Shown in pieces: positions 23,989 to 33,465 of a DNA stretch of 37,930 nt (position 1 is its first letter; each line of letters starts with the position of its first letter). Source of the DNA: Hyella sp964606015 (GTDB lineage Bacteria; Cyanobacteriota; Cyanobacteriia; Cyanobacteriales; Xenococcaceae); contig CAZSEZ010000007.1 of assembly GCA_964606015.1 (NCBI GenBank), positions 1 through 37,930 on the forward strand, in the 5' to 3' direction. Under the pieces are notes generated by a model. That model did not search any database, had not been told where the DNA came from, and saw only the letters and a list, made by a program, of their open reading frames with translations. A program made the position numbers and the translations under genes.

Positions 23989-25668
23989 ATGACTAACTCA
24001 ACAAAGTCGGACAACTACAAATGGTGGCAAACAGGAGTCATTTATCAGATCTATCCTCTAACTTTTGCCGATGCTAATGGCGATGGTATAGGAGATCTAC
24101 AAGGAATTATTGAAAAGCTAGATTACCTGAATGACGGGAATCCTGATAGTGATCAATCTTTAGGAATCGATGCCATTTGGCTATCTCCCATTAGTAAATC
24201 ACCAATGATTGATAATGGTTACGATGTCAGCGACTACTACGATATCAATCAAAAATTTGGCACGTTACAAGACTTTGAACTGTTACTTACAGAATGTCAT
24301 AAACGGGATATTAAAGTAATTCTCGACCTGGTAATCAATCACACTTCTAATCAACATAATTGGTTTATCGAATCTAGTTCAGGTAAGGATAATCCAAAAA
24401 GTGATTGGTATCACTGGCAAGATCCTGCATCTAACGGAGAAGTTCCTAATAATTGGCTTTCTTATTTTGGAGGTACCGCTTGGACTTATAACGAAGACAG
24501 AAAGCAGTACTACTACCATAGCTTTAATGCTAATCAGCCCGATATTAACTGGAGTAACCCTCAAGTTAAAACAGAAATTTTTAAAATGATTCGCTTTTGG
24601 CTAGATAAAGGAGTCGATGGATTTCGACTAGATGCTTCTAGTGTTTATAGTAAGGATGAATATTACCGTTACAACCCTGTAAAATTCGAGTCTAGCGACA
24701 CAAATAAATATAACAACCAACACCATCTCTATAATAAAAATCTCCCAGAAAACCATCAAATTATCAAAGAAATCAGGAAGATTATTGATGAATATCAAGA
24801 TCGAGTTTTGATTGGTGAAACTTTTATTGATAGTACTCTTTACGAATCCTCGATATTTTATGGTAAAGACAACGATGAATTACAGTTAGCTTTTACTTTT
24901 GAGTTTCCCTTTAGCCCTTGGTATCCTGGCTATTTACAACGAGAGATTGCTAAAAAAGAGCTTATTACACCGCTAGGAGCATGGGCAAGTTACTTTTTAG
25001 ATAATCATGATATTCCCAGACATTTATCTCGCTGGGTTGAATGTAGTTTATGCACTAACCAATTAGGAATTGCTCAGGCAGCAGCCACAATTTTATTGAC
25101 AGTTAGAGGAACTCCGGTACTTTACTATGGTCAAGAAATTGGCATGGTTGATAATGAAGATATTTCTCCAGAAAAGATTAGAGACAAAATAGTAGTCAAG
25201 AGTGAAACTGACGACACCCCTGAATCTAGAGATGGTGCGAGGACTCCTATGCAGTGGGATAACACGGCTAATGCCGGTTTTAGCTTTGGCAAAGATGTAG
25301 AACCCTGGCTTCCCGTACATCAAAACTATCAAGAGATCAATGTCGAGCAACAACTTAAAGATCCCAATTCAGTTCTCAGTTTTTATCGCCAACTAATTAA
25401 AGTTAGAAAACAGAATGAAGCTCTATTATTTGGTAGCTGGAGAACGCTAATTAATTATCCTTATGAACACCTTGCTTACGTAAGAGAAACCAATGCGGAA
25501 CGGGTTTTGATTTTAATTAATTTCTCTTACGAACAAGATTTAAATCTGGATGAACCTATCTCCAAAGATAATTGGCAGGTTTTAGTTTCTAATATTCGGC
25601 CAACAGGAAAACTTATCGAATTACCTCAAACTTTAGCAGCCTTTGAAGTATCCATTTTAAGAAAATAA
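23989..25668 (+). CDS. GH13 alpha-glucosidase/alpha-amylase family enzyme
   Basis: A 559-residue glycoside hydrolase of family 13. The start WWQTGVIYQIYPLTFADANG is typical of the oligo-1,6-glucosidase/alpha-glucosidase group. Catalytic residues are the nucleophile Asp215 (GFRLDAS), the acid/base Glu277 (LIGETF) and Asp341 (DNHDIPRH). The region-I sequence DLVINHTS is present. There is no signal peptide, so the substrate is likely intracellular (maltose, isomaltose, trehalose, sucrose or a glucosyl osmolyte). It lies 45 bases after the SDR gene and 18 bases before the GH63-type gene. Confidence 0.9.
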   Translation: MTNSTKSDNYKWWQTGVIYQIYPLTFADANGDGIGDLQGIIEKLDYLNDGNPDSDQSLGIDAIWLSPISKSPMIDNGYDVSDYYDINQKFGTLQDFELLLTECHKRDIKVILDLVINHTSNQHNWFIESSSGKDNPKSDWYHWQDPASNGEVPNNWLSYFGGTAWTYNEDRKQYYYHSFNANQPDINWSNPQVKTEIFKMIRFWLDKGVDGFRLDASSVYSKDEYYRYNPVKFESSDTNKYNNQHHLYNKNLPENHQIIKEIRKIIDEYQDRVLIGETFIDSTLYESSIFYGKDNDELQLAFTFEFPFSPWYPGYLQREIAKKELITPLGAWASYFLDNHDIPRHLSRWVECSLCTNQLGIAQAAATILLTVRGTPVLYYGQEIGMVDNEDISPEKIRDKIVVKSETDDTPESRDGARTPMQWDNTANAGFSFGKDVEPWLPVHQNYQEINVEQQLKDPNSVLSFYRQLIKVRKQNEALLFGSWRTLINYPYEHLAYVRETNAERVLILINFSYEQDLNLDEPISKDNWQVLVSNIRPTGKLIELPQTLAAFEVSILRK

Positions 25669-25686
25669 TATCAGTAACTAAAAATT

Positions 25687-28338
25687 ATGACTAAAGAATC
25701 AGCAAGACTACAACAGAGTAATTGGAAGAAATGGGGACCCTACCTCAGCGAACGACAATGGGGCACAGTCCGAGAAGACTACAGTGCAACAGGCGAAGCT
25801 TGGGATTATTTTACTCACGACCAAGCGCGATCGCGTGCCTATCGTTGGGGAGAAGACGGCATTCTAGGCATTAGTGACGATCAACAATTACTTTGTTTTG
25901 CCCTGGCCATGTGGAATGGCCAAGACCCAATTATCAAAGAGCGTATTTACGGCTTGACTGGCTCTCAGGGCAATCATGGCGAAGATGTCAAAGACTATTA
26001 TTTTTATCTTGATAGTACGCCGACTCACTCCTACATGAAAGGACTGTACAAATATCCTCAAAAGGAGTTTCCCTATGCCGAACTAGAATCAGAAAATCAG
26101 CAGCGCGGCAGAGGCGCAATGGAGTACGAGCTATTAGATACAGGCATCTTTGATAGTAATAATTACTATGATGTTTTGGTGGAATACGCCAAAAACACAC
26201 CAGAAGATACCTTAGTTAAAATTTCTGTCACCAATCATGGTGATACCCCTCAAACTCTACATCTACTACCGACTCTCTGGTTTCGCAATACTTGGTCTTG
26301 GGATAATAACACTATCAAACCGACAATAGCCCTAGAAAATAATGTCATAAAAACTTACCATCCAGAACAGGGATCTTATTATTTATATTGCCAAGATCCT
26401 CAAGAGTTTCTATTCACTGAAAACGAAACTAATTATCCCAAAATATTTCACTACGACAATGGTAAGCAGCATTTTAAAGATGGGATTAATGACTATGTAA
26501 TTCAGGGTACTAAGAATGCCATAAACCCCAGTCAGGTCGGTACTAAGTGTGCTCCTTATTATCAGGTGAGTCTTAAGCCTCACGAAACTAAAATAATTAA
26601 AGTTCGCCTCAGTAATAAAGCCAATTTAGACAATCCTTTAGGGCAAGAATTCACAACTATTTTTGCTGAGCGCCTCACAGAAGCAGATGAATTTTATAAC
26701 CAAATCAACCAACAGGATTTAAGTGATGATTTAGTTAATATCCAAAGACAAGCTTTTGCAGGAATGCTCTGGAGCAAGCAGTTTTATAAATTTGATATTG
26801 AGCGCTGGTTAAATGGCGATCCCACACAACCAACACCCCCTCCTGAGAGAAGAAAAGGGCGTAACCATCAATGGATTCATCTCGACAATGAAGATATTAT
26901 TTCCATGCCTGATAAGTGGGAATATCCTTGGTACGCTGCTTGGGATTTAGCCTTTCACTGTTTACCACTGGCTCTGGTAGATACTGAATTCGCGAAAAAT
27001 CAGCTCGATATCATGACCAGAGAATGGTACATGCACCCAAATGGACAGATTCCCGCTTACGAATGGGCGTTTGGCGATGTCAATCCTCCTGTTCATGCCT
27101 GGGCTGTCTGGCGAGTTTACAAGATCGAAGAAAAAAGAACAGGTAAAAGCGATCGCGTTTTTCTAGAAAGAGTTTTTCAAAAGTTACTACTTAACTTCAC
27201 TTGGTGGGTAAACCGCAAAGATACTGAAGGGAACAATATTTTTGAGGGAGGATTCCTCGGTTTAGACAATATCGGGGTTTTTGATCGCAGTTCACCTCTA
27301 CCTACTGGCGGATTTATCGAACAAGCTGATGGGACAAGCTGGATGGCAATGTACTCGCTCAATATGTTGACCATAGCTTTAGAACTAGCTCTTGAGAATC
27401 CGGTTTACGAGGATATGGCAACCAAGTTTTTTGAACATTTTCTCTACATAGCTGATGCCATGAACCATATTGGTGGAGAGAAAACTCAGCTCTGGGACAA
27501 GGAAGACGGCTTCTTTTACGATGTACTACATCTCCCTAATGGGGAAAGAATTCGCCTAAAAGTACGATCAATGGTGGGTTTGATTCCTCTATTCGCCGTA
27601 ACAACTCTTGAACCTGAGATGTTAAACAAATTACCTGGTTTCAAAGCCAGATTGGAATGGTTTATCAACCACCGTACTAGTCTCAAGAAGAATGTTGCCT
27701 GTATGGAAGCAGAGGGTATTGGCGCTAGGAGGATGCTTGCTCTCTGCTATGTAACGGTAGATCGAGTTGAGGCAGCAGATAAATTACGGCGGATTCTGGA
27801 GAAACTATTAGACGAGCAAGAGTTTTTCAGTGATTATGGCATCAGAGCCCTATCGCGTTTTCACCAAGATAATCCCTACAATTTCCAAGTTAATGGAGAA
27901 GACAATTGGGTAAGGTACGAACCCGCCGAATCAAGCAGTGGACTATTTGGCGGAAATTCCAATTGGCGAGGGCCGATTTGGTTCCCGGTGAACTATCTTT
28001 TAGTTGAGTCTTTGCAAAAGTTCCATCACTATTTAGGTGATGATTTCCAAGTCGAGTGTCCCACGGGTTCAGGTAGGATGATGAATCTCTGGCAAGTATC
28101 TCAAGAAATTTCGGCTCGTCTCACCAAAATCTTTATGCAAGACTCCCAGAAGCAGCGTCCTTTATATGGCGGTATCAAACAATTTCAACAAGACCCCAAC
28201 TGGCAAGATCTGATCCTTTTCCATGAATATTTTCACGGTGATAATGGCGCAGGGGTAGGTGCAAGCCACCAGACAGGCTGGACTGGCCTGGTGGCTAAAT
28301 TAATTCAACAAAGTGGACAGTATATCCAGCAAAAATAG
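25687..28338 (+). CDS. GH63-type glucosidase
   Basis: An 883-residue protein related to family GH63 (mannosyl-oligosaccharide glucosidase) and the similar MGH1-type (alpha/alpha)6 hydrolases. Conserved stretches are WGTVREDYSATGEAWDYFTHDQARSRAYR (in parts), YAAWDLAFHCLPLALVD, QADGTSWMAMYSLNML and RGPIWFPVNYLLVESL. It is cytosolic (no signal peptide). Bacterial members act on glucosides such as glucosylglycerate or unknown alpha-glucosides. Substrate is not determinable here. It is the last gene of the co-oriented cluster, only 18 bases after the GH13 gene. Confidence 0.86.
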   Translation: MTKESARLQQSNWKKWGPYLSERQWGTVREDYSATGEAWDYFTHDQARSRAYRWGEDGILGISDDQQLLCFALAMWNGQDPIIKERIYGLTGSQGNHGEDVKDYYFYLDSTPTHSYMKGLYKYPQKEFPYAELESENQQRGRGAMEYELLDTGIFDSNNYYDVLVEYAKNTPEDTLVKISVTNHGDTPQTLHLLPTLWFRNTWSWDNNTIKPTIALENNVIKTYHPEQGSYYLYCQDPQEFLFTENETNYPKIFHYDNGKQHFKDGINDYVIQGTKNAINPSQVGTKCAPYYQVSLKPHETKIIKVRLSNKANLDNPLGQEFTTIFAERLTEADEFYNQINQQDLSDDLVNIQRQAFAGMLWSKQFYKFDIERWLNGDPTQPTPPPERRKGRNHQWIHLDNEDIISMPDKWEYPWYAAWDLAFHCLPLALVDTEFAKNQLDIMTREWYMHPNGQIPAYEWAFGDVNPPVHAWAVWRVYKIEEKRTGKSDRVFLERVFQKLLLNFTWWVNRKDTEGNNIFEGGFLGLDNIGVFDRSSPLPTGGFIEQADGTSWMAMYSLNMLTIALELALENPVYEDMATKFFEHFLYIADAMNHIGGEKTQLWDKEDGFFYDVLHLPNGERIRLKVRSMVGLIPLFAVTTLEPEMLNKLPGFKARLEWFINHRTSLKKNVACMEAEGIGARRMLALCYVTVDRVEAADKLRRILEKLLDEQEFFSDYGIRALSRFHQDNPYNFQVNGEDNWVRYEPAESSSGLFGGNSNWRGPIWFPVNYLLVESLQKFHHYLGDDFQVECPTGSGRMMNLWQVSQEISARLTKIFMQDSQKQRPLYGGIKQFQQDPNWQDLILFHEYFHGDNGAGVGASHQTGWTGLVAKLIQQSGQYIQQK
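28264..28296 (+). repeat. hairpin at the 3' end of the GH63-type gene
   Basis: AGCCACCAG at 28264-28272 pairs exactly with CTGGTGGCT at 28288-28296, with a 15-base loop. It is inside the coding region, 42 bases before the end of the stop codon. No other strong terminator was seen between this gene and the convergent protease gene. Confidence 0.5.
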
Positions 28339-28399
28339 ACAATTTCATTGCTCTGTAGCTACTTTCACGAGAACCAAATCCACGAATAAAAACTATGAA

Positions 28400-30562
28400 C
28401 TATTCCGCTTCGGGATTTACATCAGTTTCTATTTCTGGGTTTGCTTCTGCTTCAGGATTGACATCCACTTCTGTTTCTAGATTTACTTTTGCTTCGGGAG
28501 TATTTTCATCAGTTTCCTTTTCTTGTTTAGATTCTTTGTCAGCATTTTGTTCTGCTTGATATTCTTGCCAAACTTGGCGGGATTTAACTTTGATTAACTG
28601 ATGTTCTTCTACCCCTTCATAAGCATAGCGATTGAGCTTATTGCTGATAATAAGTTCCTTGATATAGGCAATCCTTTGTTCGGTCAAAGGGTGGGTCGAA
28701 AGCCAGGCTGGAGGTTCAGAGCGTTCAATTCCTGTTTCGGCTGCTGCTTCCTCATGGGATCTAACTAAATTCTCCATCAGGTTTTTGACACCATCGGCAC
28801 TATAGTCGGCAGCAACTAAAATTCTGGTACCAAAAATATCTGCTTGGCGTTCCATGTCTCGACTGTAGTTCAACACAATCAAGTTGCCCGCAGTACTACC
28901 GATATAGGGAATATACTGTGCCACATTTGCAGTTAAACTGCCTCTGGTGACTAGTTGAAACCCGTGGGATAATACCGAGTGAGCAACCTCATGCGCCAAC
29001 AAGCCCGCAAGTTCTGATTCGGAGTCAGTTTCCATAATTGCCCCCAAATTGATGAATATTTTGCCTCCAGGCAAAGCAAACGCATTGAGATTGTCATCCA
29101 TAATGACGTAAAACTCATACTCAAATTCATCTCTGCCTGCTACCGCAGCAATCTCATCGCCAATTCTCTGGACATAGTTGAGAATCTCTTCATCTTCCAC
29201 TAGGGGTAAATGTTTAGCTGCTCTTTTGGCAAAACGACTGCCTAGTTTATCTTCCCCTTGCAGGAGTGCCAGGGTAGTTTCCACAGCGGAAATAGGGCCA
29301 AAAATATTCCCCGTCAGAGCAAAACCAGCAAAGCCGGTAATTGCGTTGCCAATAGCGTTCCAAGTTAGTTCTTCTCTAACCTGGTCTTTATAGGCTTGGA
29401 GATAGCGATCGGCTAAACCAGCTAATTCGTCTGTATCAGGATGTTCTGGATTAAATAAAGCAAATTGTCTAGCGGCAATTGAAGCTTCAAGCCAACGTTC
29501 TGTAGCAGCATCCTGCTCAATTTTGGCTTTGAGTAAAGTAGCTTCATTAGGATACAAACCGATCGCTCTTTCCATTACTAAATGAGCTTGCTCGACCTTG
29601 TCCACCTTAATTAATTCTTGCGCATAAGTAATATGGCCAGGGATAAAGTTAGGATCTCTATTTGTGATCAGTTCTAACGGAACAAAGATCTTACTACTAA
29701 GGTTTTGCTCTTTACCCTTTTGGTATGTGCGCCAATAAACATTACCCCCTGGGCTTAATTTATCTGTTTCATAGATAGCTGGTTCCAAATCGGATACTTC
29801 AACAGTCCAAGCTTCCTTGAGTTCACGATAAATTTCCGCAGCAGCGACTTTATCTCCTGCTTTATAAAGTTTGTCAGCCTTCACAAACTGCTGATAGCGT
29901 TCTAGTTCTTCTGCCGTAGGACATTCAGGTTCTGGTTCTTCGTCAGCTGTTACAGTCGCATCTTCTGCTTGAGAATCATCATCACTATCTGTTTCTGAAA
30001 TAGTTTGTGAGTCTGTTTCTGGTTGTTCAGCTATCTCTTGGGAAGGACTTTCGTCTGACTCAGGTTCGAAAGCCTCTAAATCTTCTTGAGAAGATATGGT
30101 TGGGGAGTCTATTTCTGGCTGTTCAGTTAGCTCTTGAGGCGTATCCTTTGACTCAGGTTCGACAGCTTCTGACTCTGCTTTCGGGTTACTGGCCGCTTCA
30201 GAGATACCCTCTTCTGGAACCTCCTCTTCTGGAACATTAGGAGTCACGGTAGAGACAGCCAAGACAAAATTACCATTATCATCAGCCACTACAGGGCAAC
30301 CAGGAAAAGCTGCTTCTAGCTCTTGTTGAGGTGTTTTCTCCTCTATGTCATTAGTTTCCGTTGTTTCTATCTCGGATGATTCTCCCTCAACTACTTCTGT
30401 GTCTTCTATATCTTCTGTAGAAGATTCGAGGGTTGCTTCTATAGCTTCTGTTGTATCTTGACTGGTTTGAGTATTCTCTTGCTCGGGAGTTTTTGCTGTA
30501 GCCAAAGGCATCAGACAGCAGATTCCCCAGGCAAAAGAAAGTAAACCTAGATAAATTTTCAT
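28400..30562 (-). CDS. M48-family metalloprotease with TPR region and acidic flanks
   Basis: A 720-residue exported or membrane-anchored protease. It starts with a signal-like segment (YLGLLSFAWGICCLMPLATA). Residues 30-215 are very rich in Glu, Ser and Thr with a repeated block. Residues 220-390 look like TPR helices. The M48 domain has the zinc site H524-E525-x2-H528 (LLAHEVAHSVLSHG) and a third ligand Glu571 in MERQAD. It ends with an acidic tail carrying VNPEAE repeats. Bacterial relatives (BepA/HtpX types) work in envelope quality control; the exact role here is unknown. Confidence 0.87.
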   Translation of the reverse strand: MKIYLGLLSFAWGICCLMPLATAKTPEQENTQTSQDTTEAIEATLESSTEDIEDTEVVEGESSEIETTETNDIEEKTPQQELEAAFPGCPVVADDNGNFVLAVSTVTPNVPEEEVPEEGISEAASNPKAESEAVEPESKDTPQELTEQPEIDSPTISSQEDLEAFEPESDESPSQEIAEQPETDSQTISETDSDDDSQAEDATVTADEEPEPECPTAEELERYQQFVKADKLYKAGDKVAAAEIYRELKEAWTVEVSDLEPAIYETDKLSPGGNVYWRTYQKGKEQNLSSKIFVPLELITNRDPNFIPGHITYAQELIKVDKVEQAHLVMERAIGLYPNEATLLKAKIEQDAATERWLEASIAARQFALFNPEHPDTDELAGLADRYLQAYKDQVREELTWNAIGNAITGFAGFALTGNIFGPISAVETTLALLQGEDKLGSRFAKRAAKHLPLVEDEEILNYVQRIGDEIAAVAGRDEFEYEFYVIMDDNLNAFALPGGKIFINLGAIMETDSESELAGLLAHEVAHSVLSHGFQLVTRGSLTANVAQYIPYIGSTAGNLIVLNYSRDMERQADIFGTRILVAADYSADGVKNLMENLVRSHEEAAAETGIERSEPPAWLSTHPLTEQRIAYIKELIISNKLNRYAYEGVEEHQLIKVKSRQVWQEYQAEQNADKESKQEKETDENTPEAKVNLETEVDVNPEAEANPEIETDVNPEAE

Positions 30563-30709
30563 ATAGTTATTTATATTGATAGCTTTATAAAATGCTTAAT
30601 ATCTATTCTAATTCTGGTATCTTGACTTCCAGGTAAAATTAACTTAAAAAATAAGTGAATTTTCCTAATAGTTTTGTCAATTTAAAGTAAAGAAACCATC
30701 GCTAAAATT

Positions 30710-30883
30710 ATGACTACGCATTTTATTACTGCGGAAATTGATCTCCAAGCCAGCCCTGTAGAGTTACAACAAGAGATCGAAAAACAAATCAGTCAAGAGG
30801 GAGAACCTCTCCGTTGGGCAGTTACAGAGGTAGACGAAGAGCAAGAAACGGCTACGGTAGAAGCTGTTATCACCAAAGATTAG
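30710..30883 (+). CDS. 57-residue conserved-looking small protein
   Basis: ATG at 30710 opens a 57-codon frame, MTTHFITAEIDLQASP to VEAVITKD, ending in TAG at 30881-30883. The protein is acidic and has the alternating pattern of a small alpha/beta fold (helix SPVELQQEIEKQI, strand PLRWAVTEVD, strand TATVEAVIT). It lies 73 bases before the DUF3326 gene on the same strand. I believe similar small proteins occur in other cyanobacteria but cannot check. No function is proposed. Confidence 0.65.
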   Translation: MTTHFITAEIDLQASPVELQQEIEKQISQEGEPLRWAVTEVDEEQETATVEAVITKD

Positions 30884-30956
30884 TTATTAGTTAACTAGTC
30901 TTTCAGCAAATCATAGTGATTTCGCGGAAGTTTTCTGATTCATTGCTCTTCGATTT

Positions 30957-32027
30957 ATGTTTACTGCTGTTTTAATCATCCCTACAGGAATCGGTGCGGC
31001 CATTGGTGGCTATGCAGGAGATGGTATGGCGATCGCTAGAGCTATGGGTCAAGTATGCGATCGCGTTATCACTCACCCAAATGTGCTTAATGGAGCGCAA
31101 TTGTATTGGTCTGAACCCAATACTTACTATGTAGAAGGCTATGGACTAGATCGCTTTACCAAAGGTGAGTGGGGGTTAAAGCCAGTCAGGCAGAATAAAA
31201 TTGGTTTACTGCTAGATCAAGCAATTGAACCTGAATTGCAACTACGCCATTTGCAAGCTGCCGATGCCACTAGAGCAACTATGGGACTGGACATTGCTGA
31301 TTATGTAGTTACCGATGCTCCCCTAGAAATCGGGCTACAAACCGCAGCTTCTGGAGCAAGTTGGGGCAATATTGGTAATCCTGGTAGTTTACTTCGAGGA
31401 GCAGAGAAACTAATTACTCAAGCAAAAGCTGATGCGATCGCAGTTGTAGCGCGTTTTCCTGATGATGAAGGCTCACAGGCTCTTCAAGATTATCGACATG
31501 GCTCTGGAGTAGATCACTTGGCAGGAGCCGAAGCAATTATTTCCCATTTGATTGTGCGAAACTTTCAAGTCCCCGCAGCCCATGCTCCAGCACTAGAACC
31601 TATCCCTGTGGATCCAGATCTATCCCCTCGCGCAGCAGCTGAAGAGTTAGGCTACACTTTTTTACCCTGTATTTTAGTGGGATTAGCCCGTGCCCCTCGT
31701 TTCGTTACCTCTGATCCGACTACAGAATCTGTTACAAACTATCAAGCAAACTCTGATGTAATTCGGAGCAATCAGATAGATGCTTTAGTAATCCCCGAAA
31801 CGGCTTGTGGCGGCAGCTCAGTACTTAGCTTAAGCCAATCATCAGCCAAAATTATTACGGTGAAAAATAACACGACTCAAATGCGTGTTTTACCTGAAAT
31901 GTTAGGAATTAAACATATTGCAGTAAACTCATACCTAGAAGCTTTGGGCGTACTGGTAGCTCTGCGCGGTGGCATTAGTCTAGCTCCTTTTGACCCCCAT
32001 TTGCCTTCGCTGAGTCTTTTAAGCTAG
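30957..32027 (+). CDS. DUF3326 domain-containing protein
   Basis: A 356-residue protein of the DUF3326 family, widespread in cyanobacteria and plants with no firm function. Characteristic stretches are FTAVLIIPTGIGAAIGGYAGD at the start, HPNVLNGAQLYWSEPNTYYVEGYGLDRF, GVDHLAGAEAIISHLI, LVIPETACGGSSVLSLSQ, and VNSYLEALGVLVALRGGISL. The glycine-rich start resembles a nucleotide-binding loop but does not match a standard motif. The gene is followed after eight bases by a CPBP protease gene and probably shares its transcript. Confidence 0.88.
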   Translation: MFTAVLIIPTGIGAAIGGYAGDGMAIARAMGQVCDRVITHPNVLNGAQLYWSEPNTYYVEGYGLDRFTKGEWGLKPVRQNKIGLLLDQAIEPELQLRHLQAADATRATMGLDIADYVVTDAPLEIGLQTAASGASWGNIGNPGSLLRGAEKLITQAKADAIAVVARFPDDEGSQALQDYRHGSGVDHLAGAEAIISHLIVRNFQVPAAHAPALEPIPVDPDLSPRAAAEELGYTFLPCILVGLARAPRFVTSDPTTESVTNYQANSDVIRSNQIDALVIPETACGGSSVLSLSQSSAKIITVKNNTTQMRVLPEMLGIKHIAVNSYLEALGVLVALRGGISLAPFDPHLPSLSLLS

Positions 32028-32035
32028 ATAAATCA

Positions 32036-32629
32036 GTGACTAACTCCAACAACCCGGAAATTCAACCACTAAGTCGGACGCAAATCCTCGTGGCGATGGG
32101 CGTTACCGCAGTTGTTCTGCTCACTATCTCTAAAATTTGGCAAAAGTTAGGTTCAGTAGCGCTATTGCCTATAGATATTAGTACTGACGCATTATTATAT
32201 GCGATCACGTTAGCAGGAGGGATTATTGTTGCGAGTAGCGTCGCCTATCGTGTTTGGCCAGCCTACCGTGAGAGCGCAGACATATATTTAGCTTTGGTAG
32301 TTCAGCCTTTGATCTGGGCAGACATTATTTGGTTAGGATTGTTACCTGGCATGAGCGAGGAACTACTGTTTCGGGGAGTTATGTTACCAGCCTTTGGCCT
32401 GAATCTGTCTGCTTTATTTATCTCTAGCCTACTATTCGGGGTCTTGCACCTCAGTGGAGCTAACCAATGGCCTTACGTCATCTGGGCAACTGTAATTGGT
32501 TTTACTCTGGGCTATGTAGCCCTGACAACTGGTAATTTATTTATTCCAATCACAGCTCACATTATTACCAATCTAGTTTCTGGTTCGGTTTGGAAATTTA
32601 GACACCCCCAGACAGAGGGTGTTGATTAA
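32036..32629 (+). CDS. CPBP-family intramembrane glutamic endopeptidase
   Basis: A 197-residue membrane protein of the CPBP (Abi/Rce1-like) family. Motif 1 is E108-E109-x3-R113 (SEELLFRG), motif 2 is F134-x3-H138 (FGVLH), and motif 3 includes AHIITN near residue 173. About five hydrophobic segments are visible. The start codon is a GTG eight bases after the DUF3326 stop, with no strong ribosome-binding site, so expression probably depends on the upstream gene. Substrate unknown; in cyanobacteria these proteins are mostly uncharacterised. Confidence 0.87.
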   Translation: MTNSNNPEIQPLSRTQILVAMGVTAVVLLTISKIWQKLGSVALLPIDISTDALLYAITLAGGIIVASSVAYRVWPAYRESADIYLALVVQPLIWADIIWLGLLPGMSEELLFRGVMLPAFGLNLSALFISSLLFGVLHLSGANQWPYVIWATVIGFTLGYVALTTGNLFIPITAHIITNLVSGSVWKFRHPQTEGVD

Positions 32630-32669
32630 TGATTGCGACATCCAGAAGATTCGTGAGCCATTAATTAGC

Positions 32670-33245
32670 CTAACGAAATATATCCCTGATTGAATCAGAA
32701 ATAGTTCTTTCAATACCTCTTCTAACGCCGTTACCAACGACTCCTTCCACAGTAGAAGAACGACCATTGCGAGGACGATTCTGTCTAGATTGCTCGCGAG
32801 AGTCTAGGTCTTCTTCTAGAGCAATAGGATTCCCAATAAACCGCATACTAGCAATGTCTCTTTGATAGTCCCTACTCACAACTCCAAAGCGATCGCTACC
32901 CGAATAGAGAGATCTTTCTGAGTTCAGCTCGACATTGATCAATCCACCCTCTGAGGTAATCATTCCTGCATGTAGCGCAGCACCACAAAGCCCTGAGTTA
33001 ATGGTGTAGAAATCAGTTCCCCAGACAACAGCATAACTGTTACCAGAAGATATGGAGGGGCAGTTGAAAGTAAATACTCTACCAGTATCTTGATTATTTA
33101 GGTTAAAACTGCTCAAGCGGGTATCCCAAGTGACTTCTGGGACAGATTGTAGTTCTGTTTGAGCATTAACAGTTGGAGCAGCTAACCAGCTAGTTGCCAA
33201 CACGCTACCCAATAAACCAATAGTTTTGAACGATGATAATCTCAT
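32670..33245 (-). CDS. secreted LCCL-domain protein
   Basis: A 191-residue protein with a signal peptide (GLLGSVLATSWLAAP, cleavage probably after VNA near residue 28). An LCCL-type domain covers about residues 58-128: the first Cys in FNCPSI, VWGTDFYTINSGLCGAALHAGMI with the second Cys, and SDRFGVVSRDY. After it comes a Glu/Arg-rich stretch and a tail (GVVGNGVRRGIERTISDSIRDIFR) that may form an amphipathic helix. LCCL domains are thought to bind ligands or polymers outside the cell. Function here is unknown. Confidence 0.82.
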   Translation of the reverse strand: MRLSSFKTIGLLGSVLATSWLAAPTVNAQTELQSVPEVTWDTRLSSFNLNNQDTGRVFTFNCPSISSGNSYAVVWGTDFYTINSGLCGAALHAGMITSEGGLINVELNSERSLYSGSDRFGVVSRDYQRDIASMRFIGNPIALEEDLDSREQSRQNRPRNGRSSTVEGVVGNGVRRGIERTISDSIRDIFR

Positions 33246-33465
33246 GAGACTAATTGATAATACCTAGATTTATAAGAACTGATTTGTAAAACTCAATTAT
33301 AGCAATTGTCATGTTGGCGATCGCAGACACCAATTAATAATTAGTTAGAAAAGTTTGGGAATTTCTGACAAGTCAAAAGACCCAGTTGACCACGGAAAAA
33401 TTGTCAATTTTGTTGGCTTAAGATAGACTGCTGCATAGTTTGGAGCTTGGTGGAAAATTAGGGTT

